Source of the DNA: Chloroflexota bacterium
GTDB taxonomy: Bacteria > Chloroflexota > Limnocylindria > Limnocylindrales > CSP1-4
Direction: 5' to 3'
NCBI GenBank assembly: GCA_003158875.1
Contig: PMLK01000035.1
Location: 3,937-55,585 of the forward strand
Length of the DNA: 51,649 nt
Positions 8,490-17,162 of the stretch are shown one piece after another (positions within the stretch are counted from its first letter, which is position 1; each line of letters starts with the position of its first letter). The notes under the pieces were generated by a model. The model was not told the DNA's origin. It saw only the letters and a list, made by a program, of their open reading frames with translations, and did not search any database. The translations under genes and the position numbers were made by a program.

Positions 8490-8686
8490 TCGGCCTCGTC
8501 GCGCTGGCTGCGGCTTTGCTGGTGGTGGCCGTCATCGCGTTCGTGGCATCAGTAAGGGTTGGTATTCTCGTGGGACGACGACTAGACGGCGCCCTGGAAG
8601 CGCACGCGGCGAGCGTTGACGAGGAGTCAACTCGATCGCGGCAATCAAGCGGAGACGGCCGATCCGGCCGGGAGGAGAACCGGTGA
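8486..8686 (+). CDS. Small single-pass membrane protein between xseA and xseB
   Basis: A 66-residue product with one hydrophobic helix (about 3-28) followed by a charged cytoplasmic-type tail rich in Ser, Arg, Asp and Glu. No recognisable family. The ATG overlaps the xseA stop (ATGA) and its stop overlaps the xseB GTG (GTGA), so it is embedded in a three-gene translational-coupling chain, which supports it being expressed. Role unknown; membrane tethering of exonuclease VII is conceivable but not shown by anything in the sequence. Confidence 0.6.
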   Translation: MIGLVALAAALLVVAVIAFVASVRVGILVGRRLDGALEAHAASVDEESTRSRQSSGDGRSGREENR

Positions 8687-8961
8687 GCGATCAGGCGGGA
8701 GCTGAGGTCTCAGTCGATGTCTCGGTGCTTACCTTCGACGAGGCCCTTCTGGAGCTGCAGCGAACGGTGGCCACGCTGGAGCAGGGCGGTCTGCCGCTGG
8801 AGCGGTCGATCTCGTTATATGAGCGTGGCGTTGATCTCCAGGAGCGCTGCGGTTCCCTGTTGAGCGAGGCCGAACTTCGCGTTCAGAAGCTCCTGGAGCG
8901 CTCGTCGGGGACGCTGGAAGTGGCCGACATAAGGGCCGGCGACCCCTCCGAACAGGACTAG
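8683..8961 (+). CDS. xseB: Exodeoxyribonuclease VII small subunit
   Basis: XseB binds the helical region of XseA in multiple copies to form active exonuclease VII. The 92-residue product carries the typical family signature: LTFDEALLELQRTVATLEQG, then LPLERSISLYERGVDLQERC and the helix ending EAELRVQKLLE. The first 12 residues and the acidic C-terminal tail are extensions. The GTG start overlaps the stop of the small membrane protein gene. A separate promoter for dxs lies just after the stop. Confidence 0.9.
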   Translation: MSDQAGAEVSVDVSVLTFDEALLELQRTVATLEQGGLPLERSISLYERGVDLQERCGSLLSEAELRVQKLLERSSGTLEVADIRAGDPSEQD

Positions 8962-8964
8962 CGG

Positions 8965-8970
8965 TAGACT
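8965..8970 (+). promoter_or_regulatory. Putative -10 box for dxs
   Basis: TAGACT just after the xseB stop. Transcription from about 8977 would give a roughly 50-base leader ending in GAGGAG (9014-9019) before the TTG start. No strong -35 is seen. Confidence 0.35.
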
Positions 8971-9027
8971 GCCTCCCGGACCAATCGAATACCGAGCGGA
9001 TGGGGGATCCGCCGAGGAGTATGTGAC

Positions 9028-11160
9028 TTGGCAATCCTGCCGACGCTTCAGAATCCCAGTGAACTGCGCGGCCTGAGCGACGCGGAGCTCGAGGGACTGG
9101 CCGCCGAGATACGAGAATGCATCATCTCGACGGTCGCCAAGACCGGCGGTCATCTGGGCTCCTCCCTCGGCGTTGTCGAGGTGACGCTGGCCCTGCACCG
9201 CGTCCTGGAGTCGCCGCGCGACAGGATCGTCTGGGACACCGGCCATCAGGCCTACGCCCACAAGTTGCTGACCGGCCGCTACGACAAGTTCGGCACTTTG
9301 CGCCAGCTGGGTGGCATGGGCGGCTTTCCGCGACGGGTCGAGTCCGAGCACGATGTGATGGACGGCGGCCACGCCGGCACGGGCCTCTCGATCGCCCAGG
9401 GCCTGGCCACGGCCCGCGACATGCGCCACTCGATGGAACGAATCGCGGTCGTGGTCGGCGACGCGGCGCTGATCAGCGGCCTGTCGCTCGAGGCACTAAA
9501 TGACATCGGCCACCGCCAGACCCAGCTGCTGATCGTCCTCAACGACAACGCCATGTCCATCAGCCCAACGGTCGGAGCGTTCAGCCAGTACTTCTCCACT
9601 CTCAAGCTGTCGAGCGCGTGGAAGCAGAGCAAGACGGCCTACGACCGCGTCGTGGAGTCGCTGCCCGTCGTCGGTGAGCCGGCGCTGAAGTTGTCGCGCC
9701 GGATTCGACGGATGGTCGTCAACTTCGCACAGCCGGGTCAACTCTTCGAGGATTTGGGGATCACCTACCTGGGCGTTATCCCGGGGCACAATTTGCGCGG
9801 CCTCGAGCACATCTTCCGCGCCGCCCTGGAAGTGCCGGGGCCGGTCCTGGTCCACGTTAGAACTCGCAAGGGTCGCGGCTACCGGCCGGCGGAGCGCGAC
9901 CAGATAGGTTTCCACGGCGCCGCTCTGCCACCCATGCCGGGTCTCGAAGACGGCCGCCCCACCCCGGAGATCCACACGACGGGCCACGCCGCGATGACCG
10001 GCGCCGCTCTGGCACGCCTGGAGAGCGTCATGCCCAAGCCGGGCCAGATCGACGAGGCGCCGGTGGAACCTTCCGCAAGCGGCGACGTGGGTGGCACGGC
10101 CGACATGGGTACGCCCTCCGATGCTTCGCGAGTGGCTTCCTCCCGACGGCCCCCCAATTACACCCACCACTTCGCACTGGAGCTGATCGAGCTGGCGAAA
10201 AAGGACCGCCGGATCGTGGCCGTGACGGCGGGAATGCCCACCGGCACCGGCCTGCACCTGTTCCAGGAGGAATTCCCGGACCGCTTCATCGACGTCGGGA
10301 TCGCCGAGCAGCATGCCGTCGCCATGTCCGCGGGCATGGCCCTGGCAGGGGAGCGGCCCGTCGTGGCGCTCTACTCCACGTTCCTGCAGCGGGCTTTCGA
10401 TCAGGAAGTCCATGATGTCTGCCAGAACGATCTGCCCGTGCTGATCGCGGTCGATCGGGCAGGGCTCGTGGGCGAAGACGGGACGAGCCACCAGGGCATG
10501 TTTACCCTGCCGACACAGCGCCAGCTGCCCCACATGGTCATCGCGAGTCCCAAGGATGAGCAGGAGCTGCGGTCGCTCGTCATGACGGCCTTCGCTCAGG
10601 ACCACCCATTTGCGCTCCACTACCCCCGCGACCCGGGATTCGGGGTGCCGGTCGTAGAACCGAAGGTCCTGCCCATCGGCATCGGTGAGGTTCTGCGCGA
10701 GGGCAGGCAGGTTCTGATCGTGGGCTTCGGCCCCATCGTCGATCGTGGTCGCGTCGCGGCCGACATTCTCGAGACCGAGGGCTGGTCGGTAGGACTCATC
10801 AACGCTCGGTTCGCCAAGCCGCTCGATCGCCAGCTCATCCTGGATGCGGCCCGGGGCAAGACTCTGGTCGTGACATTGGAGGAGAGCGTCGTCACGGGCG
10901 GCTTCGGTTCCGGAGTCCTGGATCTCATGGAAGAGGCTCGCGTATCCGACCCGGCTTATCGGGACGTCACCGTTCGCATCATCGGCATTCCTGCCGAGCA
11001 GTTCGTCGACCACGGATCCGTCGATCAGCTGCGTCACCTGATGCGCTTGGACGCAGAGGGAATCGCCGGTCAGATTCGAGAGACATTGCACCGGCTTCGT
11101 GCCGTTCCGGGTGCCACGAAGGCTGCTTCCGGGACCTCGACGAAGGATTCGGCGAGCTGA
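9028..11160 (+). CDS. dxs: 1-deoxy-D-xylulose-5-phosphate synthase
   Basis: Dxs makes 1-deoxyxylulose 5-phosphate from pyruvate and glyceraldehyde 3-phosphate using thiamine diphosphate, the first step of the MEP isoprenoid pathway; ispH of the same pathway lies at 21624. The 710-residue protein shows GGHLGSSLGVVEVTLALH, DTGHQAYAHKLLTGR, IVLNDNAMSIS, DVGIAEQHAVAMSAGMA and YSTFLQRAFDQEVHDV. It differs from textbook Dxs at several cofactor-contact motifs: GDA for GDG, HAGTG for HSSTS, and GTSH for GPTH. A roughly 70-residue low-complexity linker separates the domains, making it longer than the usual 620-640. The start is TTG 9028 behind GAGGAG; ATG 9021 is followed at once by TGA. Confidence 0.9.
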   Translation: MAILPTLQNPSELRGLSDAELEGLAAEIRECIISTVAKTGGHLGSSLGVVEVTLALHRVLESPRDRIVWDTGHQAYAHKLLTGRYDKFGTLRQLGGMGGFPRRVESEHDVMDGGHAGTGLSIAQGLATARDMRHSMERIAVVVGDAALISGLSLEALNDIGHRQTQLLIVLNDNAMSISPTVGAFSQYFSTLKLSSAWKQSKTAYDRVVESLPVVGEPALKLSRRIRRMVVNFAQPGQLFEDLGITYLGVIPGHNLRGLEHIFRAALEVPGPVLVHVRTRKGRGYRPAERDQIGFHGAALPPMPGLEDGRPTPEIHTTGHAAMTGAALARLESVMPKPGQIDEAPVEPSASGDVGGTADMGTPSDASRVASSRRPPNYTHHFALELIELAKKDRRIVAVTAGMPTGTGLHLFQEEFPDRFIDVGIAEQHAVAMSAGMALAGERPVVALYSTFLQRAFDQEVHDVCQNDLPVLIAVDRAGLVGEDGTSHQGMFTLPTQRQLPHMVIASPKDEQELRSLVMTAFAQDHPFALHYPRDPGFGVPVVEPKVLPIGIGEVLREGRQVLIVGFGPIVDRGRVAADILETEGWSVGLINARFAKPLDRQLILDAARGKTLVVTLEESVVTGGFGSGVLDLMEEARVSDPAYRDVTVRIIGIPAEQFVDHGSVDQLRHLMRLDAEGIAGQIRETLHRLRAVPGATKAASGTSTKDSAS

Positions 11161-11230
11161 TTTCTGCCTCGACGGGCGCTGCTGGCGGTCGCCTGACGGC
11201 GCAGTGCAGCACGAGACAAGCAGTCTGTGC

Positions 11231-11236
11231 CACGAT
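11231..11236 (+). promoter_or_regulatory. -10 box for leaderless tlyA mRNA
   Basis: CACGAT ends six bases before ATG 11243, in the 82-base dxs-tlyA gap. The intervening TGAGGT could also act as a weak ribosome-binding site, so leadered translation from an upstream promoter is not excluded. Confidence 0.3.
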
Positions 11237-11242
11237 TGAGGT

Positions 11243-12088
11243 ATGAGTGCAGCCCCCGATCGACCGAGCCGTCAGCGCCTGGACCAACTTCTGGTTGAGC
11301 GAGGCCTCGTAGAGACGCGCACCCGCGCCCAGGCCCTCATCCTGGCCGGCCATGTGAGAACGGGCGAGGGGCCGTCGTCGCGCACGGATCGCAAGCCGGG
11401 AGACCAGGTCGAAACGACCATCGCCCTGGAAGTCGAGGCGCCACCGCCCTTCGTGTCGCGAGGCGGATTGAAGCTGCGGGCCGCGCTGGACGACTTCGGG
11501 GTCGAGCCGGTGGGCCTCGTGTGTTTGGACGTCGGTTCGTCGACTGGCGGTTTCACCGACCTGCTCTTGCAGCGCGACGCCGTGCGGGTGTATTCCGTGG
11601 ACGTCGGCCGTGGCCAGCTGGCGGAGACGCTGCGTCACGATCCGCGTGTCGTGTCCATGGAGCGGACGAATGCCCGCGATCTCGGCCCGGGCTTCCTGCC
11701 GGAGCCGATCGGCATGGCCGTCGTCGACGTGTCGTTCATTTCGCTCGATCGCATCCTCGGACCGGTGGCGGAGTGCTTCGGCCCGCTCGGCGGCCGCATC
11801 GTGGCCCTGGTGAAACCGCAGTTCGAGGCCGGCCGCAAGCAGGTACGCGACGGTGTCGTGCGGGACCCGCAGATCCACCGCCAGACCCTCGAGACGGTCG
11901 CTCGCTACGCCATCGGTATCGGGCTGAAGCTGCGCAACGCCGTCGCTTCGCCGCTCACCGGTCCGGCAGGTAACCGCGAGTTCTTCCTCGAGCTGGAGGT
12001 TCCGGCCGGCTTCAAGGTTTCGACCGGTGGACCCGGTGAACTCACCAACGAGTGGATTAGCAAGTTCGTGGAGCTGGCGGGGGCATGA
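11243..12088 (+). CDS. tlyA: TlyA family rRNA 2'-O-methyltransferase
   Basis: TlyA-type proteins 2'-O-methylate cytidines of 16S and 23S rRNA in actinobacteria, and some homologues have been called hemolysins. The 281-residue protein has an N-terminal S4 RNA-binding domain (RLDQLLVERGLVETRTRAQA) and an FtsJ-like Rossmann methyltransferase domain. The SAM-binding region is CLDVGSSTGGFTDLLLQ; later motifs are VYSVDVGRGQLAE, VVDVSFISLDRIL and ALVKPQFEAGRKQV, with the catalytic-type Lys in the last. The stop overlaps the nadK ATG. The tlyA-nadK-recN order is widely conserved. Methylation sites in this organism cannot be inferred. Confidence 0.9.
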   Translation: MSAAPDRPSRQRLDQLLVERGLVETRTRAQALILAGHVRTGEGPSSRTDRKPGDQVETTIALEVEAPPPFVSRGGLKLRAALDDFGVEPVGLVCLDVGSSTGGFTDLLLQRDAVRVYSVDVGRGQLAETLRHDPRVVSMERTNARDLGPGFLPEPIGMAVVDVSFISLDRILGPVAECFGPLGGRIVALVKPQFEAGRKQVRDGVVRDPQIHRQTLETVARYAIGIGLKLRNAVASPLTGPAGNREFFLELEVPAGFKVSTGGPGELTNEWISKFVELAGA

Positions 12089-12930
12089 GCCTGGACCGTA
12101 TCGGGTTCGCCTACAACCCAACCAAGGAAGCGGCGCTGGCACTCCGAGATCGCGCCGAGACGTGGTGCGAGGCGCGTCACGTTGAGCATTGGGCGGTCGC
12201 CGCTGGCGAGTGCGCGTCGGTCGTGAAGGAGCTCCCGGGCACGGGTGCACTCGTCGTGCTCGGCGGCGACGGCACGTTCTTGCGGGCGGCGCGCGCGGTC
12301 GCCGAAGTCGACGTCCCGTTGCTCGGTGTGAACCTGGGCAAGGTGGGATTCCTCTCGAAGGTGGAGACCCCGGATCTGGAGACCGTTCTGGGGCAGCTCG
12401 TCGCCGGCGAATTCGACATCGAGGACCGGATGGCACTGCAGGCGACGATCGATCCGGGCGGTAGAGGCGAGGCCACTGAGATGTTCTTCGCCCTGAACGA
12501 AATCGCCATCGCTCGCGGCTCGCTGGCGAGGGTCTGCCGCCTGGAAGTTGAGATCGGCGGATCGCATCTCGCCACGTTCACGGCCGACGGTCTGGTCGTG
12601 TCGAGCCCGACGGGTTCCACGGGCTACTCGTTCTCGGCCGGCGGCCCGATAGCGGACCCAACGAGCCGGAATTTCATCGTCACGCCGATCGCGGGCTACT
12701 TAACCGCGATCCGTTCCGTGGTGGTGAGTCCCCGCCATACCGTGCGGGTTCGAGTGGCGGATGCGTATGACGTTCTCATGAGCGCCGACGGCCGCGAAGA
12801 CCGCCGGCTTGCGATTGGCGACGTGGTGGAGGTGTGCGAGTTCCGCCGGCCCATCCGCCTGATCGAGCCTCGCGGCGCCGTCCCGTTCTGGGACCTGCTC
12901 CGCAAGAAGTCGGAACTGCTGCCCTCATGA
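12085..12930 (+). CDS. nadK: NAD kinase
   Basis: NadK phosphorylates NAD to NADP. The 281-residue product contains the signature GGDGTFLRAAR (from Gly60; the Asp is catalytic), NLGKVGFLSKVE, the NE/ARG region FFALNEIAIARG, and SSPTGSTGYSFSAGGPI. C-terminal motifs are IRSVVVSPRHTVRV and LMSADGRED. The length is normal. It is coupled to tlyA upstream (ATGA) and to recN downstream, whose ATG 12927 overlaps the nadK stop. Confidence 0.95.
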   Translation: MSLDRIGFAYNPTKEAALALRDRAETWCEARHVEHWAVAAGECASVVKELPGTGALVVLGGDGTFLRAARAVAEVDVPLLGVNLGKVGFLSKVETPDLETVLGQLVAGEFDIEDRMALQATIDPGGRGEATEMFFALNEIAIARGSLARVCRLEVEIGGSHLATFTADGLVVSSPTGSTGYSFSAGGPIADPTSRNFIVTPIAGYLTAIRSVVVSPRHTVRVRVADAYDVLMSADGREDRRLAIGDVVEVCEFRRPIRLIEPRGAVPFWDLLRKKSELLPS

Positions 12931-14672
12931 CAGACGTCAAGGAACTCGAGGCGGCGATCGAGTCCGAGAGTCCCATGGCCGCGGGTCGTCTCGCCGAACT
13001 CACCGTACGTGATCTGGCGCTGATCGAGAAGTTGCGAATCCAGTTCGAACCTGGACTCAACGTCCTCACCGGTGAGACGGGTGCCGGCAAGAGTCTGCTG
13101 ATCGACGCCCTGGGTCTGGCGGTCGGTGCGCGAGCGGACACCTCACTGGTGCGCCACGAGACCGATTCGGCTCGCGTGGAGGCGCTTTTCGATCGTCTCC
13201 CGGAGCCGCTCATCTGCGTCCGCGAAGTCTCCGCCGCCGGCCGGTCGACGGCGCGCATAGACGACGAAACCGCCACTGCCGCGCGCCTGGCGGAGGTCGC
13301 GGGCCGGCTGGTCGAGATCCACGGCCAGCACGACCAGCAGCGCCTCCTGGACGAGCGCTGGCAGCGGGTCCTGCTCGATGCGTTCGGGCGGTTGGATGCC
13401 GGTCGCGAAGCCGTGGCCGCGGCCGTGGCGGCGTGGCGCGCCAACCAGGCGGCCCTGGCGGAACTCTCGCTCGATCCCCGGGAACTCGCCCGGCGCCTGG
13501 AATTGCAGGAGCACCAGGCCGCCGAGATCGACGCCGCGGGGCTGCGGGACGGCGAGGCGGCGGAGCTGGCCGGCAAGCTGGCGGCGGCCCAGCATGCGGA
13601 GACGATTGCCCGAGTCAGCGTCGAGATACACGAGGCCCTGGCCGGGGAGGGGAGCGGCGCGCGAGAAGCCACGGCCGGCGCCGCGCAGCGAGCCCGGGAC
13701 CTCGCCCGGATGGACGAACGCTACACGCCGGTCGCAGAGCGATTGCTGGGCCTGGCCGCTGAGCTGGAAGACGCCGCATCGGAAGTCAACGCTCTGGCGG
13801 ACAGCGTTGAACACGACCTCTCGGCGATCGTGGCGATGGAGGAGCGGCTGTCCCTGATCTATTCGCTCAAGCGCAAGTACGGCGAGACAGAAGCCGCCGT
13901 ACTTGCCTACGGCGAGCGAGCGGCCGCCGAATCGGATCGTCTGCGAGCGCTGGAAACGTCACGGGACATACGAGAAGCCGAGGCGGAACGGCTGCTTGCG
14001 CACGTTGGAGTGGTTGCGGCGGACCTGTCCGCGCAGCGCAGCGCCGTGGCAGGGCAGCTGGGCGGCGCCGTCGAGTCGGCGCTGGGCGGACTCGGTTTTC
14101 GCCAGACTACGTTCAGTGTCGACGTGCGGCAGCGCGAGGCGGGCCCGGCCGAGCCGGCGGTGGTCATCGACGGCCGGCGCCTGGCGTTCGACGCGACGGG
14201 CATCGACGCGGTCACGTTCCTGATCGCACCAAACCCCGGTGAACCGGCCCGACCGCTGGCTCGCATCGCCTCCGGCGGCGAGTTGTCGCGAGTGGCTCTG
14301 GCGATCAAGCAGATTCTCGCCGAAGCGGATCGGACGCCCACACTCGTTTTCGACGAGATCGACACGGGCATCGGTGGCCGCAGTGCGGAGCCGGTCGGTC
14401 GCTCGCTATGGCAACTCGCTCGCAGCCATCAGGTCCTCTGCGTGACTCATCTTGGCCAGATCGCCGCATATGCCGATGCCCAATTCAGGATCGAGAAGAC
14501 GACGCGCGACGGGCGAACCGTCACGGACGTGCATAGGGTCGAGGGACCGGAACGCGTCGAGGAAATCGCTCAGATGCTGGCCGGCGCGGAGGGCGGTGCA
14601 GCTGCGCGAGCCAGTGCTGAAGAACTGATGGAGCGGGCCGCGGCCTGGCGGCTGTCTCCCGAACGCGGCTAG
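12927..14672 (+). CDS. recN: DNA repair protein RecN
   Basis: RecN is an SMC-like ATPase acting on double-strand breaks. The 581-residue protein has Walker A GETGAGKSLLIDAL (49-62), the family motif LVEIHGQHDQQRLLDER, a long Ala/Glu/Arg-rich coiled-coil centre, the ABC signature ASGGELSRVALAIKQIL and Walker B TLVFDEIDTGIGG, with CVTHLGQIAAYAD after it. The open frame reaches back to 12834 inside nadK, but ATG 12927 overlaps the nadK stop and leaves a normal N terminus (28 residues before LAELTVRDLALIEKL). No SOS-type LexA box was noticed upstream. Confidence 0.95.
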   Translation: MTDVKELEAAIESESPMAAGRLAELTVRDLALIEKLRIQFEPGLNVLTGETGAGKSLLIDALGLAVGARADTSLVRHETDSARVEALFDRLPEPLICVREVSAAGRSTARIDDETATAARLAEVAGRLVEIHGQHDQQRLLDERWQRVLLDAFGRLDAGREAVAAAVAAWRANQAALAELSLDPRELARRLELQEHQAAEIDAAGLRDGEAAELAGKLAAAQHAETIARVSVEIHEALAGEGSGAREATAGAAQRARDLARMDERYTPVAERLLGLAAELEDAASEVNALADSVEHDLSAIVAMEERLSLIYSLKRKYGETEAAVLAYGERAAAESDRLRALETSRDIREAEAERLLAHVGVVAADLSAQRSAVAGQLGGAVESALGGLGFRQTTFSVDVRQREAGPAEPAVVIDGRRLAFDATGIDAVTFLIAPNPGEPARPLARIASGGELSRVALAIKQILAEADRTPTLVFDEIDTGIGGRSAEPVGRSLWQLARSHQVLCVTHLGQIAAYADAQFRIEKTTRDGRTVTDVHRVEGPERVEEIAQMLAGAEGGAAARASAEELMERAAAWRLSPERG

Positions 14673-14673
14673 C

Positions 14674-15723
14674 GTGGCGGACCAGGCGGCCGGCGGAACT
14701 GGCCACGGAGCCGGAGTTGGTAGCGCGGCCGGCGCCGGTCGCCTCAGTGGAGCCATCGACAGCTACTTCACATACCTGCGCGTAGAGCGCGGGCTGTCGG
14801 AGGCCACGCTGCGCGCTTATCGCGCCGACCTGCTCGACTATGCCGCGAGTCGTGGTGCCGCGGCCAACTGGGACACGACCGTGGATACGCCGGTCCACTA
14901 CCTGTCGATGCTGGCTTCAGCGGGTCGCGGACCTGCCGGGTCGGGCGGGGCGGCCGCGAGAGAGGGCGTCGCCCGTGGCATTTTGGCGGCTGCCGCGCTG
15001 CGACCCACCACCCTTCGGCGCCGCGCCGCATCGCTACGTGGCTTCTACCGGTTCTGCTATGCGGAGGGTCTCATCGAGACGGACCTGGCGAGCCGTTTCG
15101 ACCTGCCCCGTCAGACCCGGCTTCTACCCGAGGTTCTGTCGGTCGCCGAAGTGGAGCGGTTGCTCGAGACCAAGACGGCCGATACGCCCCTCGGGATCAG
15201 GGATCGAGCCCTGCTGGAACTCCTCTACGCGGCGGGTCTGCGGATCTCAGAGGCGGTCGGGCTGGACATGGACGACATCGATCTGGACGAAGCGGTTGTG
15301 CGTGTGATCGGCAAGGGCGATCGCGAGCGCCAGGTGCCGATCGGGGACGTGGCGGTCGTGTGGCTGACTCTATATGCGGCCGAAGTACGGCCCGTCTGGT
15401 TGGAGCGGCGGGTCGGTGAGAAGCCGGGTGGCTCGAATCGGCACGGCGGGCCGTTGTTCGTCTCGGTTCGAGGAGATCGCCTCGATCGGCGCCGCGCGTG
15501 GGAGATGCTGACCCGCGCCGCGCGGGAGGCGGGCCTCAAAGGCGGAATCAGCCCACATACATTGCGTCATTCATTCGCGACGCATCTGCTCGAAGGCGGC
15601 GCCGACCTGCGCATAGTTCAGGAGTTACTCGGACATGCGAGCATCAACACGACGCAGCTGTACACACATCTGACTGGCGAACGGATCAAAGACGTATATG
15701 CTCGTGCACACCCACGAGCTTGA
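14674..15723 (+). CDS. Tyrosine recombinase XerC/XerD family
   Basis: This Xer-type recombinase probably resolves chromosome dimers at dif with its partner. The N-terminal SAM-like domain contains YFTYLRVERGLSEATLRAYR. The catalytic domain shows Arg in LYAAGLRISEAVGL, Lys in GKGDRERQVPI, HTLRHSFATHLLEGGADLR, LGHASINTTQ and Tyr330 in QLYTHL. At 349 residues it is longer than the usual 295-305: extra segments lie within the N-terminal domain (GRGPAGSGGAAAREG region) and in a linker after VWLERRVGEKPG. GTG 14674 starts one base after the recN stop. Chromosomal context favours a housekeeping Xer over a mobile-element integrase. XerC versus XerD cannot be decided. Confidence 0.85.
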   Translation: MADQAAGGTGHGAGVGSAAGAGRLSGAIDSYFTYLRVERGLSEATLRAYRADLLDYAASRGAAANWDTTVDTPVHYLSMLASAGRGPAGSGGAAAREGVARGILAAAALRPTTLRRRAASLRGFYRFCYAEGLIETDLASRFDLPRQTRLLPEVLSVAEVERLLETKTADTPLGIRDRALLELLYAAGLRISEAVGLDMDDIDLDEAVVRVIGKGDRERQVPIGDVAVVWLTLYAAEVRPVWLERRVGEKPGGSNRHGGPLFVSVRGDRLDRRRAWEMLTRAAREAGLKGGISPHTLRHSFATHLLEGGADLRIVQELLGHASINTTQLYTHLTGERIKDVYARAHPRA

Positions 15724-15739
15724 TGAAAGGGAGATGAGG

Positions 15740-16408
15740 ATGAGCTACGCACAATCGTTGCTGGCCAAGGACGAGCAGATCCTCTACGAGGCCCGACAGC
15801 ACTGGCTTGCGCCGCTGTCCGACAGCCTGAGGCCGATAGTCCTGGTGCTGATCGGCCTGTTAATCTTCACGGCGTCCATGATCTGGAGCCTGGCTGATGC
15901 CATCGCTCTGATCGAGCGCGTCGTCGCGGGCGCCTTCCTGGTGGTGGGTCTCGTCTGGATCTTCATCATTTGCGCCACCTGGCGGTCTCAGGGCTACATC
16001 GTCACCAATCGACGCGTTCTCAAGATCGAGGGGCTCTTCGACAAGAAGACCGGCGACAGCTCGCTGGACAAGATCAACGACGCAGTTCTCAAACAGGGTA
16101 TCTGGGCTCGCATCTTCCACTACGGCGACCTGGACATTCTCACCGCCAATGACGATCAGATCGATCACTACCAGATGCTGGCCGATGTGGTCAATTTCAA
16201 GAAGGCGATGCTGAACGCCAAGAACGCCCTGGAAGACGGCTACCGGCGACCCGTGGACGCTCCAGCGACTCCGGCGAAGGGCGCCAAGAACGGCAGCACG
16301 GACGATGCGGCAGCGACTCTCTCCAAGCTCGCCGATCTGCGCGACAAGGGCGCCATTACGCCGGCGGAGTACGAAGCCAAGAAGGCCGAGCTGCTGGGCC
16401 GGATGTAA
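15740..16408 (+). CDS. PH-domain (YdbS-like) membrane protein with SHOCT tail
   Basis: The 222-residue protein has two membrane helices in the first 75 residues (LRPIVLVLIGLLIFTASMIW and VVAGAFLVVGLVWIFIICA). A bacterial PH domain follows (GYIVTNRRVLKIEGLFDKKT, then SSLDKINDAVLKQGIWARIF). It ends with a SHOCT-type short helical domain (LSKLADLRDKGAITPAEYEA, then KKAELL). Such proteins are common, with unknown or oligomer-scaffold functions. ATG 15740 lies behind AAAGGGAG; ATG 15734 and the upstream 15698 are alternatives, the latter overlapping xerD. Confidence 0.8.
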   Translation: MSYAQSLLAKDEQILYEARQHWLAPLSDSLRPIVLVLIGLLIFTASMIWSLADAIALIERVVAGAFLVVGLVWIFIICATWRSQGYIVTNRRVLKIEGLFDKKTGDSSLDKINDAVLKQGIWARIFHYGDLDILTANDDQIDHYQMLADVVNFKKAMLNAKNALEDGYRRPVDAPATPAKGAKNGSTDDAAATLSKLADLRDKGAITPAEYEAKKAELLGRM

Positions 16409-16485
16409 CTTGGGCTCCACGGCGTCGGGATGGCAAAGACGCATGCGCTCGGGCAGGCCGTGACAGCTGAGAATCGAGGAAGCCT

Positions 16486-17157
16486 TTGAACTCGCTCAAC
16501 CTGGCCCAGGCGGTCATCTGGATAGTCCTTTTCCTGCTGATCAGCGGGCCGGTACACGAGTGCGCCCACGCGTTCGTGGCCTGGAAATTGGGCGACGGGA
16601 CCGCCAAGCTGTTCGGTCGGGTGACGCTCGATCCCATCAAGCATTTCGACCCGGTGGGTGGCACGTTGCTGGCGGTGAGTGTCCTGCTGAACGCTTTCGG
16701 CGGTTCGCCAGTCGGATTCGGTTGGGCCAAACCCACGCCGGTGAACCCGTCCAACCTGCGGGGCCGTTACGCGGATTCGCTCGTCGCGGCGGCCGGGCCG
16801 ATATCGAACCTGGCATTGGCTGCCATCTTCGGCATCGGTTTCCGACTCCTGGGCGGCGCCTGGTTCAACACGGACAACACCTCGGTTGAAAACATGCTTC
16901 GCCTGGTATGTCTTGAAGGCATCGAGCTGAACGTGGTGCTGTGCCTATTCAACCTGATCCCCATCGCCCCACTGGACGGATCGCACGTTCTTCTCGATTT
17001 CCTCAGTCCGCGCACCGCCATGGAAGTCCGGGGCTTCATGAACCAGTTCGGGCTGATGTTGCTCGTCGTGGTCATCTTCTTCGCGGGCAGGGTCATCGTG
17101 CCGGTGATGGTGCCCATGGTTAATTTCCTGGCGGGCGTGCCGATCCTGCTGTCGTAG
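16486..17157 (+). CDS. Site-2 protease family (M50) membrane metalloprotease
   Basis: A compact 223-residue M50 protein. The zinc motif is HECAH (His24-His28) in the first membrane segment and the third ligand is Asp164 in NLIPIAPLDGSHVL. Between them are KLFGRVTLDPIKHFDPVGG and FGWAKPTPVNPSNLRG, typical of the short rhomboid-like S2P group found in many bacteria beside scpA. The expected activity is intramembrane cleavage; the substrate is unknown. Start TTG 16486 follows GAGGA with reasonable spacing. Confidence 0.85.
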   Translation: MNSLNLAQAVIWIVLFLLISGPVHECAHAFVAWKLGDGTAKLFGRVTLDPIKHFDPVGGTLLAVSVLLNAFGGSPVGFGWAKPTPVNPSNLRGRYADSLVAAAGPISNLALAAIFGIGFRLLGGAWFNTDNTSVENMLRLVCLEGIELNVVLCLFNLIPIAPLDGSHVLLDFLSPRTAMEVRGFMNQFGLMLLVVVIFFAGRVIVPVMVPMVNFLAGVPILLS

Positions 17158-17162
17158 CGACC

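Noticed and set aside
9496-11091. 531-codon open frame on the minus strand inside dxs
   Set aside because: It is antisense to a clear dxs gene, and its translation has no recognisable motif; long shadow frames are expected at this GC content.
10979-12436. 485-codon minus-strand frame across dxs, tlyA and nadK
   Set aside because: It overlaps three recognised genes with conserved motifs on the other strand.
14674-15723. Tyrosine recombinase as integrase of a mobile element
   Set aside because: It is embedded in a conserved recN-linked housekeeping order, with no attachment repeats or cargo; a Xer role fits better.
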